Source: Druceiella hillmani
Taxonomy: Eukaryota; Arthropoda; Insecta; Lepidoptera; Hepialidae
Length of the DNA stretch: 64,000 bases
Reading direction: 5' to 3'
Assembly: GCA_039881145.1 (NCBI GenBank)
Contig: JAYKKI010000006.1
Coordinates: 20,272,501-20,336,500 of the forward strand
This document shows positions 50,365-62,349 of the stretch, one piece after another (the first letter of the stretch is position 1; the number at the start of each line of letters is the position of its first letter). The translations under genes and the position numbers were made by a program. The notes beneath the pieces are model-generated. The model ran no database searches, was not told where the DNA came from, and worked only from the letters and a program-made list of their open reading frames with translations.

Positions 50365-50843
50365 AAGGTCACGGAACATTTCACACAAATATTTAAATAT
50401 GAGAAAGCTTTATGCAAGATGAGTGCCACATTGTTGAATGCTGGATAAGAATAAATACAAAAACGAATTTTCCAAAAATATTTGGAGTAATTTGAAAGTT
50501 ATTCAACTGATATTGTGGGCCAATTTCTAAAGGCAATGGTCTCCATTGCCGTACGCCAGAAACGAATCAATCGAAGCAGTGGATTGAAGCTGGTAGATTT
50601 GAATTATAAATTATTGTAATATCCACCATATTTTCCAGATATAGGATCGTCTGATTTGCACTTAAAACAGTTCTTCATAAATTTAAAGCGATTGGGGATA
50701 GGAAAATATTTTCGAGTCAAATAGAGATATAACAGCAGTCATAGATTAGTATTTCTTATATATACTTCAGAAGAAGAATATATTTCGTTGAGAAGCATTA
50801 AACAAAAAATATTCAATTAAAAGAGGACTACATAAAAAAATAA
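50365..50843 (+). mobile_element. Mariner (DD34D Tc1/mariner) transposase relic, internally deleted
   Basis: Broken frames give mariner landmarks in order. From about 50380: SHKYLNMRKLYAR, a stop, then VP, the end of the DNA-binding half. At 50565-50592: TPETNQSKQWIEAG, the block after the first catalytic region. At 50625: PPYFPDIGSSDLHLKQFF, the (D/E)PxSD block carrying the third acidic residue. At 50823: EDYIKK and a stop at 50841-50843, the family's usual C-terminus. The HQDNARPH block with the second acidic residue, expected between the EAG and PPY parts, is deleted. In a live element roughly 100 residues separate these; here only about 30 bp do. Several stops are present, so it is dead. 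Terminal inverted repeats were not identified. Confidence 0.8.
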
Positions 50844-53620
50844 ATGTATCTTTGGACTAAAAAAATATAACTTTTCACAGCCTGGTCGAGAAGTTTGCCA
50901 ATTTTAATGTTCTAGCTATTTCATTAATATTTAAAAAAAAAAACTAAATATAGAACTGAAAAGTACTGTATTATAATTTTACTTCAGTGTTATAATTTTA
51001 GGTAATCGACCTGTACAAAATATTTACACTTGTTACAACAGTGACACGTTTGGCACTGGCACTAAACTCGACACCATATGATAATAAGCAAACCTTCACG
51101 CAACTAGTCTAAGGTATTACGAAAGCGGGCTGAAAAAAAGAAGAAACTTTCACAACCGCTTCTAAATGTGTCTGAGTAATGTTTCGCATAAATTTTGAAT
51201 ACAGCACAGCGAAAGATTGATCGTAACCGGCGGAAATTGCAAATGTTAAACTCTACTCCGTTAGCACAGCTCCGCGTACACAATTTAGTACACATTTTTT
51301 GGATTCGTTTTTGCCATTAATCAAAAAAATGTCATCAACAAGAGGGTATAGATCCCGATTTCATCTCAAGCTGGATGGAAAATGAGATGTAAGGAAATGA
51401 CTAGCTTCTTCAGTGCAGAAAATTTGTGAAGATAGAATAATAAATTAATTTTTATATTTAATATCTGCATTCCGTTATTAAACAGAGCACTGAATATCGC
51501 AGTAGAAATAAGTAGTAAATCTATGAACTTGATTGATAATTATGTTTTTACCGAAATTTAAATAACAGAATTTCATTCATATTTACTGGAAATTTTAAGA
51601 ATGATTTTAAGCTGATTTCAAAGTTATTTTTTGGAAATTACAAATATATTTATTTCCTTATTTAAAAGTATTCATCCATAGAGAAAAAAAACAGAGAGAC
51701 AACTTCTATTGATTCTAATTGAAAATTTTTGGATGTGAAAAATTGTATTTAGAAAACATTAAAATTACAATAAACTAAAATGCGAAAATTTTAATCACAT
51801 AATGTTTAGAAGACAAATTTAAAAGAGGTATAGTAGAGATGAAAGATACCTAGATTTTTTTGGAGGGAAAAAGAAGTAATAGTGAAAAAAAGGAATACTT
51901 CATGAAATTTTGATAAACATTTTAGAAAGGATCGTGAAAATAGTTTGAAAAAGCAATTAATTTTTTTGTCATAACAAAAATAAGGAAAAAAATTAAGTCC
52001 TCGCTTGCAAAATATATGAATGATCCTATTATATTTGCTTGAATCAGGTACATGATTCATTTGAATTTTTTTTTTACAATTAATAATGTTAATAACTATA
52101 ATAACCAGATGATCTATGTAATGGTCCATATGCAAGTAAAAGAACGAACTAACGTGCCTTGAATATGGTGATGTACATTATAATTTTAAAGTGGTGTAAT
52201 TAGCTTTGGGGATAGATCCTGTATTATCAAATATAAATATAAAAACTAAGTGTTTACAAATCATTTCAATTATATTTTTTTAAATAATCTTTTTTATCTG
52301 GCAATGAGTTTTTGCTAACCGCGAGGAAAGTTCTACAGTGTGTTGGTCCAGAATTAGAATTCGTACATACAATAACTCCCATATTTATTTAAAATCGAAA
52401 TATTTGAGGAAATTTATAGCAAAAACTTAAAATATGTCCTTTAGATAGTGGTGAAAATTACAGAATATTTTTAGTTTTATTTCACGAGCAACAAATTTGA
52501 ACTCTGCGTCTCAACTGAGTCACCAAAAAGGTCAAGAAGTATATATTATAATTCTGGACGCCTTGTTAATGTTTCGACAAATAAATTTGGTAATTGTATT
52601 AAGATATATACGCAATACTTTGTTAATTAGAAATTCAAAATTAATTCTTGGTTAACTATTCGACTGTCATCAATGCATCTGACTTTATTTCCCAAAATTA
52701 TTTTGACTGATTGGAAATTGTTTGAATTTTGTTATATGTGTTTATAAATTTTGAGATTATGTTTTCTTTTTCTAATAGTTTTTACTATTGGAAAATTTAG
52801 AAAAAAAATGGAAGCCTTTTTATTGTTTAGGTAATATAAGAAAATACAGAGAACAATATTTTGCAAACGCAACAAATAAATGTTTAGTTCAAAACTTTCT
52901 AAATTTCAGCTTAATGATTAGATAACTTTGAAACTATCATGTTGGAAGGTATATAGATGACCAAAGTTAATCAATTTCTAGTATGATGAAAGCATGCAAA
53001 TACAATTTACGATACAGTTTTATTTAGAAGAGAGTTAAATCTATATAAGGAACAGGTTTCTTTTTTAATTTTAACGATAAATAGGTAAAACAGTAAAATA
53101 ATAATACATATAACAATTGTTGATATTTCGCAAAGTTAACAGATAAAAAATTATTTTATTCCATACCCTTTTTCACTAAATGTATCAAGCAGGAGTGTAT
53201 TGTGATACCATAGTAAAAGGTTGATGAAGGAAATTGACTGACGAATTTGGTGCCCAATGGAAAATACCCTAGTGATAACTAAGGTAACTAAGGACTATAG
53301 CAAACGGCAAAGAGGTGGATGGGAAGAAGTAGAGATAGAACATTATAATTGTTTTAGTTAGGTAATTGTGAATCTTAAAAACTGAGTAATTCTTTTATAA
53401 CGAAATAAGTATGGGTAAAATTAACCAAGTAAATCCAAAGAAATAGCAATGAGGCGGTGAACTGAATTTGATATCAGTTTCATTGCGGAAACAAATAACA
53501 TTTTATATATTATGTGAACAATTTATTTCGTTGTGAGAGATCTTTTAGACAACTCGGTGCTATATAAATTAAGTTTTATTTTTGAGCTATTGTTTTAAAA
53601 TAAACAACAAGCAGTATTTA
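50844..53620. other. AT-rich non-coding stretch
   Basis: No gene or repeat family recognised. The 109-codon minus frame at 51806-52135 is F/K/I-rich and looks like chance. Confidence 0.4.
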
Positions 53621-53682
53621 ATTTAACAAGCAATGTAATTCAAGTGTCTTCTATTATACTAAGATATAATTGCTTGTTAAAT
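53621..53682. repeat. Perfect 14-bp inverted repeat
   Basis: ATTTAACAAGCAAT (53621-53634) and its exact complement (53669-53682) flank a 34-nt spacer. Confidence 0.6.
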
Positions 53683-54165
53683 TCAAATGCCGAGCCTCAG
53701 TTTTCTGTTCAACGGTATTAAGACGTTTTTAATGTTCTCAATTGCAATAAATCGAAAATACACGACGTCATCAGAAATGCCTTTGAGATCATTCATGTTT
53801 CTCTCTTTTTGATTAAGCTCGGAATGTATTAATTTTCCTTAATTACAAATTAACGGGCATACTTCTTATTGACTGTTGATGAGTTTTAGTTATGCACTGT
53901 TATAATAATATGTCTCCTCACATTTCAGAGAAAGTTATTCTTGAAAGAACATTTTTTTAGATTATTGCTTAATAACCTTAATAAACGATTAGAATAAGGA
54001 ATGAGCCGGTTTTGCTTTAAATTGTTACGGAGGTTTATGTATTTCATCTAGTTTATATATTGACATTTAATAAAAATCTTTGCTTATCCTTCGTCGTTCT
54101 TTAACTTAAATATTGCTATATCTTAATCTACGTAAGTGTTAAATTTCAGTTATAGAATGGAATAA

Positions 54166-54211
54166 ATTAGTCATTAGCCACCGTAAATGATTTCGGTGGC
54201 TAATGACTAAT
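54166..54211. repeat. Perfect 18-bp hairpin
   Basis: ATTAGTCATTAGCCACCG (54166-54183) pairs without mismatch with 54194-54211 around a 10-nt loop. The stem is GC-richer than its surroundings. No flanking duplication is seen. Confidence 0.8.
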
Positions 54212-57200
54212 AACATTTTTGGACAAAAAATTTAGGGTAATCCAAGTCGTTACAATGTAAAATACGACTGTCGTTATGGCGATTTATAATTTCTGGATCT
54301 ACAAAATTCTGTTCCTTGTCGATTGAAATCATAGTTTCTTTGATATTATTTCTGACGTTATTATTTAGAACAAGACTGAACATAAATGTTCAGTTCCACA
54401 ATTTGGCAACAAATCAATTTTAACCAGTCGTTAGGAGATAATTATGTTTCGGTTAACATTTACTTTTCAGTAATTTTAACAAAAAGTTAGCCAACGATAG
54501 TTGAGGGAAGGGAAACCAATTTCTTTCATTTTATATAAAAGCGGTTTTATTAGTATAAGTAGACATATTTATGTATTTTACCTAGTGGAATTCATCGCCG
54601 AATACAGTAAATAGAATTTAGAGCGTATTTTATTTCATGGTTTTATTTAGATTTTATATAACTTCAGATGCTAAAGTAATTTTCTTAAGTATTACATAAT
54701 AAGTTCTTGATTTTAGTATATTCAATGAGAAACAAAATTTAACAGAGCTTGAGTTAGAAAAAAAAATTATAGAACTTGAGTTCATTACCGAGATTCTATT
54801 CAGATATTGAAATTGATTCAGTTAACATCGAGACGATGTACATGCAAGCATTTTATCACATTGCTTGATTCGTTTTGGTGACATTTTGTTTTGGGGACAT
54901 TGTACGAAACATTTAAAAAAAAAATCGTGATAATATTTTTTGACAGATAATTTGAAGAAAAATTGATACAGGTCATTTACGTGCTAAACGATTATGGTAA
55001 CAAATACCGTTTGTGATTTCGGTGTTTCATTGTATTTTTGGTAAAAAATAATAAAAAATCGTGTTAATTTAAAATTATGCGTAAAATAATAAGAAAATGT
55101 AAATAATAAGAAATAAGGGAAAAACTCACGGTATATTAGAATTAAATAACATATGGGCAAGATTATAACATCCGTAAACTTTATCTGCTGTGGAACGCTA
55201 TGATATACACCAATAAGTAATAATGTAAATCCGACCTGAAAATATATCCATTTTTTTTAATTGAAATACTTAATATTCAAATTGAATACCTTCTATCGAA
55301 TATTTTTCGAAGAGTTAAACATACCTATGCGTGCTTTCATATACGGAACAAACATAAAAGAAGTACAGAAAATACTCTAAGAATTTATCGTGATATACTG
55401 AAAAAAAAATTGTCGAAAGTGAAAATCTACTTTTTCGTAAGTACGAATTAATTTCTAATATAAAATTATCTTCGCTGCGTAGTAATTTATTCCTTTGACC
55501 TTGCTGAGTCAGTAATTAAAACTAGAGGTAGACCTTTAGGTTCTTGGCCCTGGATAAGGCAAAGAAGGGCTACGACAATGACAGATTAGAGGCCTATCCA
55601 TTATGTGCGGAAAATTATTGTAGGTCAGATGACCTATATAATTATATAAACTAAAGATTTTTATTCAGTAAATGTTTAGACTATTTCTTATAAACATATA
55701 TTTGTATTATCATTAACTGAATATAAATTTGATGTATTAGCAATAGTAATTATAATATATTGAGCTTGCTTCATGTAGTGACACATTTTGATCTATTTTA
55801 GCTTTTAGCGTATAGGTAGATCTTTTATTTTATAAAATCAGCAATAATTTGGATTTAAACTAGCTAAATGGAATTTCCTTAATTATTTAACCTTAGTTGA
55901 TGTATGGTTTAAATCGGTTAAATTTTATTGTACTAAAATATACCTGTTAATTAATTGTACGAAGAACTCGCACTATGACACTTGTATTGAAAATTTTAAA
56001 GCTTATAAATTTAACTATTATGCTTAATATTTAACTATAATGCTTATATATTTAACTATAGAGCATATATATTTAACTATATAACTTACAGAGAGTAGTC
56101 TCGTTTATATCACCTTTTTAATTTGTTTAGCATAATTTTCAAAAGTTTAAAATAATGTTGATTTTATGAAAAAAACAGAATTTGTAAGATTCCAGAAATC
56201 TCATGATTTTCGTAATCGGAAATCGTTTATTTTGATATCTTATTCTGCATGTTTTTCAGCATATAACTAGAGATATTTACTTTTTATTTTAAAATATTAT
56301 TTTTCTAAATAAACTTCAGATATAGTACGATATATGATAGAATTCTGTATTATTATTTTATTGTGTAAATTTCCACTTCCAAACAGCTACTGAGCCAGTC
56401 TAAGCCTTATCGTAATTTTAATTTCTGAGATAATTAAAAGTTTTTACGTCGAAAGTTTTCTGCTAATTATGCGAGGGTTCTATCTTTTCATTTTAAGAGA
56501 CGAAACTCTAAAATTAGTGCATAAACACACAACAGCAGCAGATCGTTGCTGAGTGCAAGTGAATTTTATGCGAATTCAATTCAGCAAATAGAATAAGGAG
56601 TGAAAACATGAATATTGTTCGTTCTGAATAACATAATCTTTGTGAAATTATGCAATATAATGTTTTGAATAATATAATAATACGTACAATTAAGAATCGT
56701 GGCAAAATGTTTCATACGTTATTCCGCTATTTCTCTGCTTTTGTGTTATAGTCTTCTACATAGATAACAAAAGAAAATATAAATATGGCATAGCGTTGAT
56801 TATTTGAAGATTATATATAAAAAAATCCAAAAAGTCGTAAATTCATCGTGCATACTTGGAACATTAATGTTAGAAATAAAAAAAAATGAAAATTTTAGAA
56901 TTGATTACAAATATTAGAAATTGCCAAATAAAAATTTTTATGGAAACCGATCCACTGGTTTAAATGCTAATCTATATTGCTGGATGGTGACATATAAAAA
57001 CGAATAATTATTTTTATTTTCATAATATTTCCCTCCCTATTTACGTCGCTCAATACAAAAATACTAAATTCAATGAAAATATATGAAAGTCGAAAAATTA
57101 TCGTAGCCGCAGGCTAGAACACGTTATTTTCTAGTGTTTGTAAAAAAATGTACTAACTCTATAAAAAGACTGTAAATTGTCCTTAAAAATTTTATTGAAG

Positions 57201-57690
57201 GGTGTAAAATATAATTGATAAATCTTCATAGCCAAAAAATATCACAGTTATGAATTTATTAAATGAATTTTAATAAAATAAAGACGAAACCTAAACAAAA
57301 GTCGAGGCTGTGTACATAAAAAAAGCGCAATAAAATCGAATTAAAATGCTGTGCAGATATGCAAATAAATTCTCTGTGCATGACTTAGTATTTTATGACA
57401 CGTAGACCATATTGTCAAACTATTCTAATAAGAAAATTTAATAAAAATATCGAAAAAGAGCTTCATTGTCCAATTTATGCAAAGGGTTTCGCATTATACT
57501 CATATGAAAGTTGTTTTTTTAATCAAAATAGTAAATTAAATTTACGATTTCCTATATTATAAAATCATATAGAGTAAGACTGGTTAAACTGATTGCGAAA
57601 AACATAAATGTAGTAAGTCGGAAGGCAACACTATCATAAATGCGCATTTAGATTCGAATAAGAGTTTGGAGATCTGTGTTTTGTCTAGAG
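54212..57690. other. AT-rich non-coding stretch
   Basis: No gene seen. The only structure I note is the short-period repeat at 56008-56086. Confidence 0.4.
56008..56086. repeat. Tandem repeat, about four 20-21-bp units
   Basis: The word ATTTAACTATAATGCTTAT recurs with small changes (ATTATGC, ATAGAGC, ATATAAC) four times in succession. Confidence 0.8.
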
Positions 57691-58085
57691 CAGGCCCGTC
57701 GAACATGGGCATTATGTTCTCCAGGACAGGATGCGGCCCGCGAGCCAGTTAAAACTTTAAACACGTCAATAGGATATTGTGGAAATATCCAATAACTGAT
57801 AGTCAAAATGAATAATGTGTACATATTGGTAGGTAGGTATGTTACGGAACCCGGCGTCGCGATACGGAATCCCAAAAAAACATATCAGTCTAATTGTATC
57901 CCGCGAACATGCTAGTATTGTAGTTGCAATGAATAATCAACCTTATAGTCTCCACTATAGAGGATGTATTAGCTTGTGCATGTACTCACACGTAGACAAC
58001 GATTGCGTCAGCTGGCGCCCCAATATCAAGACCAGACATCCCTGGTACCTACGAGAAATCCCTCGAAATGTTTCTGAGGTGCCGA

Positions 58086-58120
58086 TATAAATAGCCGCAG
58101 TGGTCGCCGCGAAGTCAGTT
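58086..58120 (+). promoter_or_regulatory. LTR core promoter (TATA box and initiator)
   Basis: TATAAATAG begins at about 58086 and a TCAGTT arthropod initiator lies at 58115-58120. The spacing puts the start near 58117. The GC-rich stretch between them suits a real core promoter. Confidence 0.6.
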
Positions 58121-58250
58121 CAAGTTTGGACACGAAAGCAAAAAGGAAGAAGAAGTGCGATAACCAGCAAATATCTACGGATGATTATTGCGATAAATAA
58201 CGGACTACTGAGTATCTCTCTTGCGATTTGGCTTTGTTGTGTTGCGGTTA

Positions 58251-58256
58251 AATAAA
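58251..58256 (+). terminator. LTR polyadenylation signal
   Basis: AATAAA at 58251, followed by GTTTGTCGTCTTTT, lies about 135 bp after the proposed start. This defines the R/U5 boundary region. Confidence 0.55.
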
Positions 58257-58860
58257 GTTTGTCGTCTTTTAAAGACATCGGCATTTTTTTCAATATCGAA
58301 CCCGGAGTACGTAATAGGTATGTAAAATTTACTTATAAACTTCACGTACATCGAGACGCGACCCACCTTACCTACTCGTTTGATACCCACACAATCAGAT
58401 CGCATCACCGCAATCAGTTGGCCAGCGCAGCTTGTCAACGGCGCACGTAAAAAATTTGGTTTTACTTATGTTCGGTCGCGATCGCGTTACACCTACCTAT
58501 TTCGTAAATCAATATCGGGTGAAGTTTATTGCAGTGGTGAAATATGGTGGTAATATGTATTTTTAAAATAGTCCTCTGTAGCACATTGTTTGAGAGTGCG
58601 AATGCTCGCTTCTAAAGTTTGTAAATTTTGTCATATTTACCTAAGTATATAGTTTAATTTTGAAGTTTTACATTTAATGCACTATATATACTCTATGATT
58701 ATGAACATATATGGTGTGGTGTGGTATCATATTTGGTTAACGTACTGATGTATTTCGAATTCCACGTGTTGACAATTTTTAATTAAAATGTTCTTAACAT
58801 TTTTATCAAAGGTATATGTGTATATAATTTCATTTTATTTTAGGATTGTTAGAGAACAAG

Positions 58861-60582
58861 ATGTCAACAGAAAAAAAAACAGTTGAACTGAAACCTTTTC
58901 GTCACAGAACACAGTGGAAACATATATTATGACAAAATATCAGTTTGCAAGGAGTACAATATTAAACAGTATATTCGTATAAAACACGCATTTAAATACG
59001 GCGAGTACAAAGGTCATATTCGAATGAATCGTATAAATTCGTTGAAAAAAAATATGGTCGGCAATGTTCAAAAATAGGCAATATTCAAAATTGCAAAATA
59101 AATTTCCAAGATGATTACAAAAATTAGCTTCATGGTAGCAGAAGCCATTGCTAAGTAAAGCAAACGCCTGTCCGACGGAAAATTTGTCAAGGAATACTTA
59201 GAAATATTCACATCGATAGCGTGTTAAGAGTATAAGGCATTAGTTAAAAATAAGAGTTTGTTACATCAGATTGTAGCAAGGTGAATTGATGATATGTCCC
59301 AAGATACCGAATCGTCTTTAAAAACAAAATTAATGAAATGCGTTTCCTATAGTTTCGCTCTCGACGGAAGTACTGATATGTCAGATACAGCGCAGTTGGC
59401 AGTTTTTTAAGATGCGTAACAGAAGATTATATAGTGATCGAGGAATTTCTTGATTTGCAATTCAATGAATAATACAGTCACAGGACAATATATTTACGAA
59501 GAAATAAAGAGTTGCGTGGAAAAATATGAGCTTCGAATAGAAAATCTTTGCAGCTTAGTTACAGATGGTGTACCAGCAATAACAGGAAGAGCAAATGGTT
59601 TTGTGGCATTAATGCGCAATAGCATCACACACATAATCATACAGCATCATTGTATTATCCGTCAAGAATAGCTATGTGCAAAAGTACTTGAGCTGAAAAA
59701 CATGATGGATAACGTAGTGCAGACAGTTAATTTTATACGTGCAAGAGGACTGAATCACAGACAGTTTCAAGTTTTTCTGTCTAACGTAGGTGCAGATCAT
59801 GAAGACGTCATATACTTCAGTCGCGTTTGCTGGCTTAGCAGTGCAGCCACACTAAAGCGACTCTATTCTTTGCTCAAAGAAGTAAAGATTTTCCTTGAAA
59901 ACTAAGGCCAAGATATTAGTTTTGTTGACATAGCTAAGTATCTATTATATCAACCTAAAACTGCAAGGAAAATATCAACTTTGCACGCAGTTATATGACC
60001 ATGTTCAAGCTTTTATAAAAAAACTCATAGTATTGGAAAAACAACTGGAATAAAAACAGTTTGTACATTGGGAGACCTTATCTTCAAGAAATCAAGAGAC
60101 AATGGACTTAGGTAAGGATGTGTGGTTATTAAAAAGTTGAGGAATGAGTTTGAAGGGAGATTCATAGACTTCAAATTACAAATACCGAACATGAAAGCAT
60201 TTCATAATGCATTTAATGTTGAAATTAAAAGTGCCGAATTAAATCAACAGTTGGAATTAAGTGATATACAAAGCAATTCTCTCCTTAAAAAGCATATGAT
60301 GGCTGCCTTCCGAACGGATTGATTGAATTTTACAAAAAGTATATTAGCCGCAACCGATACCCAAACCTTACCAAATTAGCTCTTCAACAAATTTCCTTAT
60401 TTGGTAGTACATACACTTGCGAACAGCTTTCTTGCATGAAACAAAACAAGTCAAAAACAAAATCATCTTTATCAGACACCCATCTTTCAGTCATTCTGTG
60501 CATATCCACTTCTAAAATATCAACTGACATAGATGCAGTGTGCAAACAAAAAAAAATTTTAATATTGCCATTAGTGCGATAA
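58861..60582 (+). pseudogene. hAT transposase pseudogene, ZBED/GTF2IRD2-like
   Basis: From the ATG at 58861 the frames together trace one transposase. Order: VELKPFRHRTQW; a worn BED-type finger region with ISVCKEYNIKQYIRIKHAF and KYGEYKGH (58940-59010); SFMVAEAIAK and LSDGKFVKEYL (59120-59200); SFALDGSTDMSDTAQLAVF (about 59350-59405), holding the first catalytic aspartate; then ENLCSLVTDGVPAITGRANG (59535-59600), holding the second. Next come HCIIRQE, FIRARGLNHRQFQVFL and VCWLSSAATLKRLYSLL. The C-terminal dimerisation region includes LALQQISLFGSTYTCEQLSC and SLSDTHLSVILC (60380-60510). At least half a dozen stops and frameshifts break it. The resemblance is to the GTF2IRD2/ZBED5/FAM200 group. 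An AG acceptor-like TTTATTTTAG precedes the ATG. Confidence 0.85.
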
Positions 60583-61041
60583 ATTGTAAACCTGAGGCTT
60601 TCTTTTTTTTAATAAATTATTCATGTTGAAACATTAAAATTAATTTCTTTTTCCAACTGTTGTGCGATAGTCAATTCCTCGTCCACCTTCCATTTGGGTT
60701 CGTCACAGACATTCGTAGCTTCCATTTGGGTTCGTCGCAGACATTGACGTGGAGTCTTATTTTTTGCTTAAATATTGTACAATAAATGTTCTGATTTCAT
60801 CTGATGATAGTTCTTTGAATGTTTCCGTAGCTTCAGTTGTGAAAAATATTTCATTGTTGTGCGAATATTGTTAAACAACAGATGCAATTTTTCATCTTTC
60901 TTTCATTCTTTTTCTGAGATATATAGCAAGTTATGAAAAACACACTTGTGACAAATAACATACGGAAAGATGAGACTTATTTAAAAAGAGAGCGCTTTGA
61001 ATAATTTGGAAATTATATCAAGGTGAGGGACTGACAAACAA
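60583..61041. other. Region after the hAT transposase, with a small direct repeat
   Basis: This should contain the hAT 3' UTR and right end, which I cannot identify. CTTCCATTTGGGTTCGTC then CAGACATT occurs twice with a 32-bp offset (60687 and 60719). Confidence 0.5.
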
Positions 61042-61519
<478 letters not shown>

Positions 61520-61795
61520 AGCCACCCCACATTTGAACAACAAAGCATTCACACATCACTCCTATCAGGAAAACCGCATACCATTTCACAAGCGCGTATG
61601 ATGTCTAACAAGCGAGTGCGGTGGCCAAGGTGACAAATGATGGCGCCGTTCATCATGTGATGTCCTTCATTAGTGTCCGTCCGGTTCATGAATCATGATG
61701 ACAATAGCAAGTTGCCTCGGTGGCAATATGTCAGTGTCCGGTTTGCGTCGCTTGATATCAGTAGGTTTTTAAAAATAATAAAAATAAGCCACCCC
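61520..61795 (+). mobile_element. Short retroposed element (SINE or truncated LINE) with 9-bp direct flanks
   Basis: AGCCACCCC occurs at 61520-61528 and again at 61787-61795. Between them lie 258 bp, GC-richer than the surroundings, ending in an A-rich tail (TTTTTAAAAATAATAAAAAT) right against the second copy. Direct flanks plus a 3' A-rich tail are the mark of target-primed reverse transcription. The body contains GTGCGGTGGCCAAGG and CCGGTTCATGAATCATG, which might be worn A- and B-box sequences. I see no open reading frame. Confidence 0.65.
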
Positions 61796-62216
61796 GAGGG
61801 TGTTCCGGAAATATGACGTTTTTCCAATGATGCATAATTTTAATATAGCTTTTCTTTAGTAAGTTTGGACTACGTGGAGTCTATGACAAAAAAAACTTTC
61901 AAGAACGAGTAGAACTTGCACTACGAAAGTTCTGTACAAATTTGGGTATTCATAAACATTTAATTGTACCAAATATTTCTATTAAACTATTTAAAAAAAA
62001 ATATTTTTTTGGAATGTAAATGTATTGTCCACTATATCTTTCTGTTGAAATATGCGCCTGTATATTCTAATAAGTGTGTATTTTCAGAAAGATTTAGAAA
62101 TCAGTGACTTATGGATATTTCCCTTTATTTATGCCACAAGACCTGCAATTATGCCGACTTTCAAGATTGTAAGTCGACTGCAAGTACTCTATAGGTTTTG
62201 ATGACGGTATAAATAA
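61796..62216. other. Non-coding stretch
   Basis: No gene. A short imperfect inverted repeat (GCCGACTT ... AAGTCGAC) lies at about 62153-62180. Confidence 0.4.
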
Positions 62217-62253
62217 AAAAAAAATACAACGCTTCATGCGTTGTATTTTTTTT
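62217..62253. repeat. Perfect 16-bp hairpin with A/T-run base
   Basis: AAAAAAAATACAACGC (62217-62232) pairs with GCGTTGTATTTTTTTT (62238-62253) around the loop TTCAT. It resembles an intrinsic terminator, but in an insect it is more likely the end structure of a dispersed repeat, perhaps the one that follows. Confidence 0.75.
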
Positions 62254-62349
62254 AAATAATATTTTTCTAATATTCTTCCAATTTTTACATCAATGTAAGG
62301 TAATAGGCCTTAGTCGACGTTATTAATTTAAAATTGATTTCAGGCCGTT

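Larger units (their letters stand above)
57840..58316 (+). mobile_element. Solo LTR of a Ty3/gypsy-type retrotransposon
   Basis: The 477-bp block starts TGTTACGGAACCCGG and ends CCGGAGTACGTAATA. The ends are inverted (TGTTAC against GTAATA, one change from GTAACA). The 4 bp on each side are identical: GGTA at 57836-57839 and at 58317-58320. Inside are a TATA box, an initiator about 31 bp downstream and an AATAAA signal, giving a normal U3-R-U5 order on the plus strand. No primer-binding site or internal region follows, so it is a solo LTR left by recombination. Ty3/gypsy is inferred from the 4-bp duplication and the TGTTAC-type ends. Confidence 0.8.
57691..60582 (+). mobile_element. hAT-superfamily DNA transposon relic (ZBED/GTF2IRD2-like), interrupted by a solo LTR
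   Basis: The likely left end is CAGGCCCGTCGAACATGGGC at 57691, followed by GCGGCCCGCGAGCCAG at 57732. This is the CAGxxxxGxCxAAC...GGCCCGCGxGCCAG layout of Charlie/Buster-type hAT ends. The 8 bp before it, GTCTAGAG, have the central TA expected of Buster-type target sites. The transposase relic occupies 58861-60582. I did not find the matching right terminal repeat or a second copy of the 8-mer, so the right end is lost or too decayed. The gap between the end and the transposase is lengthened by the nested LTR at 57840-58316. Confidence 0.65.

Noticed and set aside
51806..52135. 109-codon minus-strand open frame as a gene
   Set aside because: F/K/I-rich chance frame in AT-rich DNA without motifs.
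58321..58450. Primer-binding site or internal region of an LTR retrotransposon after the LTR
   Set aside because: The 4-bp GGTA duplication follows the LTR at once and the sequence resumes the hAT 5' region, so it is a solo LTR.
62217..62253. Hairpin followed by T-run, like a bacterial intrinsic terminator
   Set aside because: All other evidence shows a eukaryotic (insect) genome, and there is no upstream gene; a repeat-end structure is more likely.
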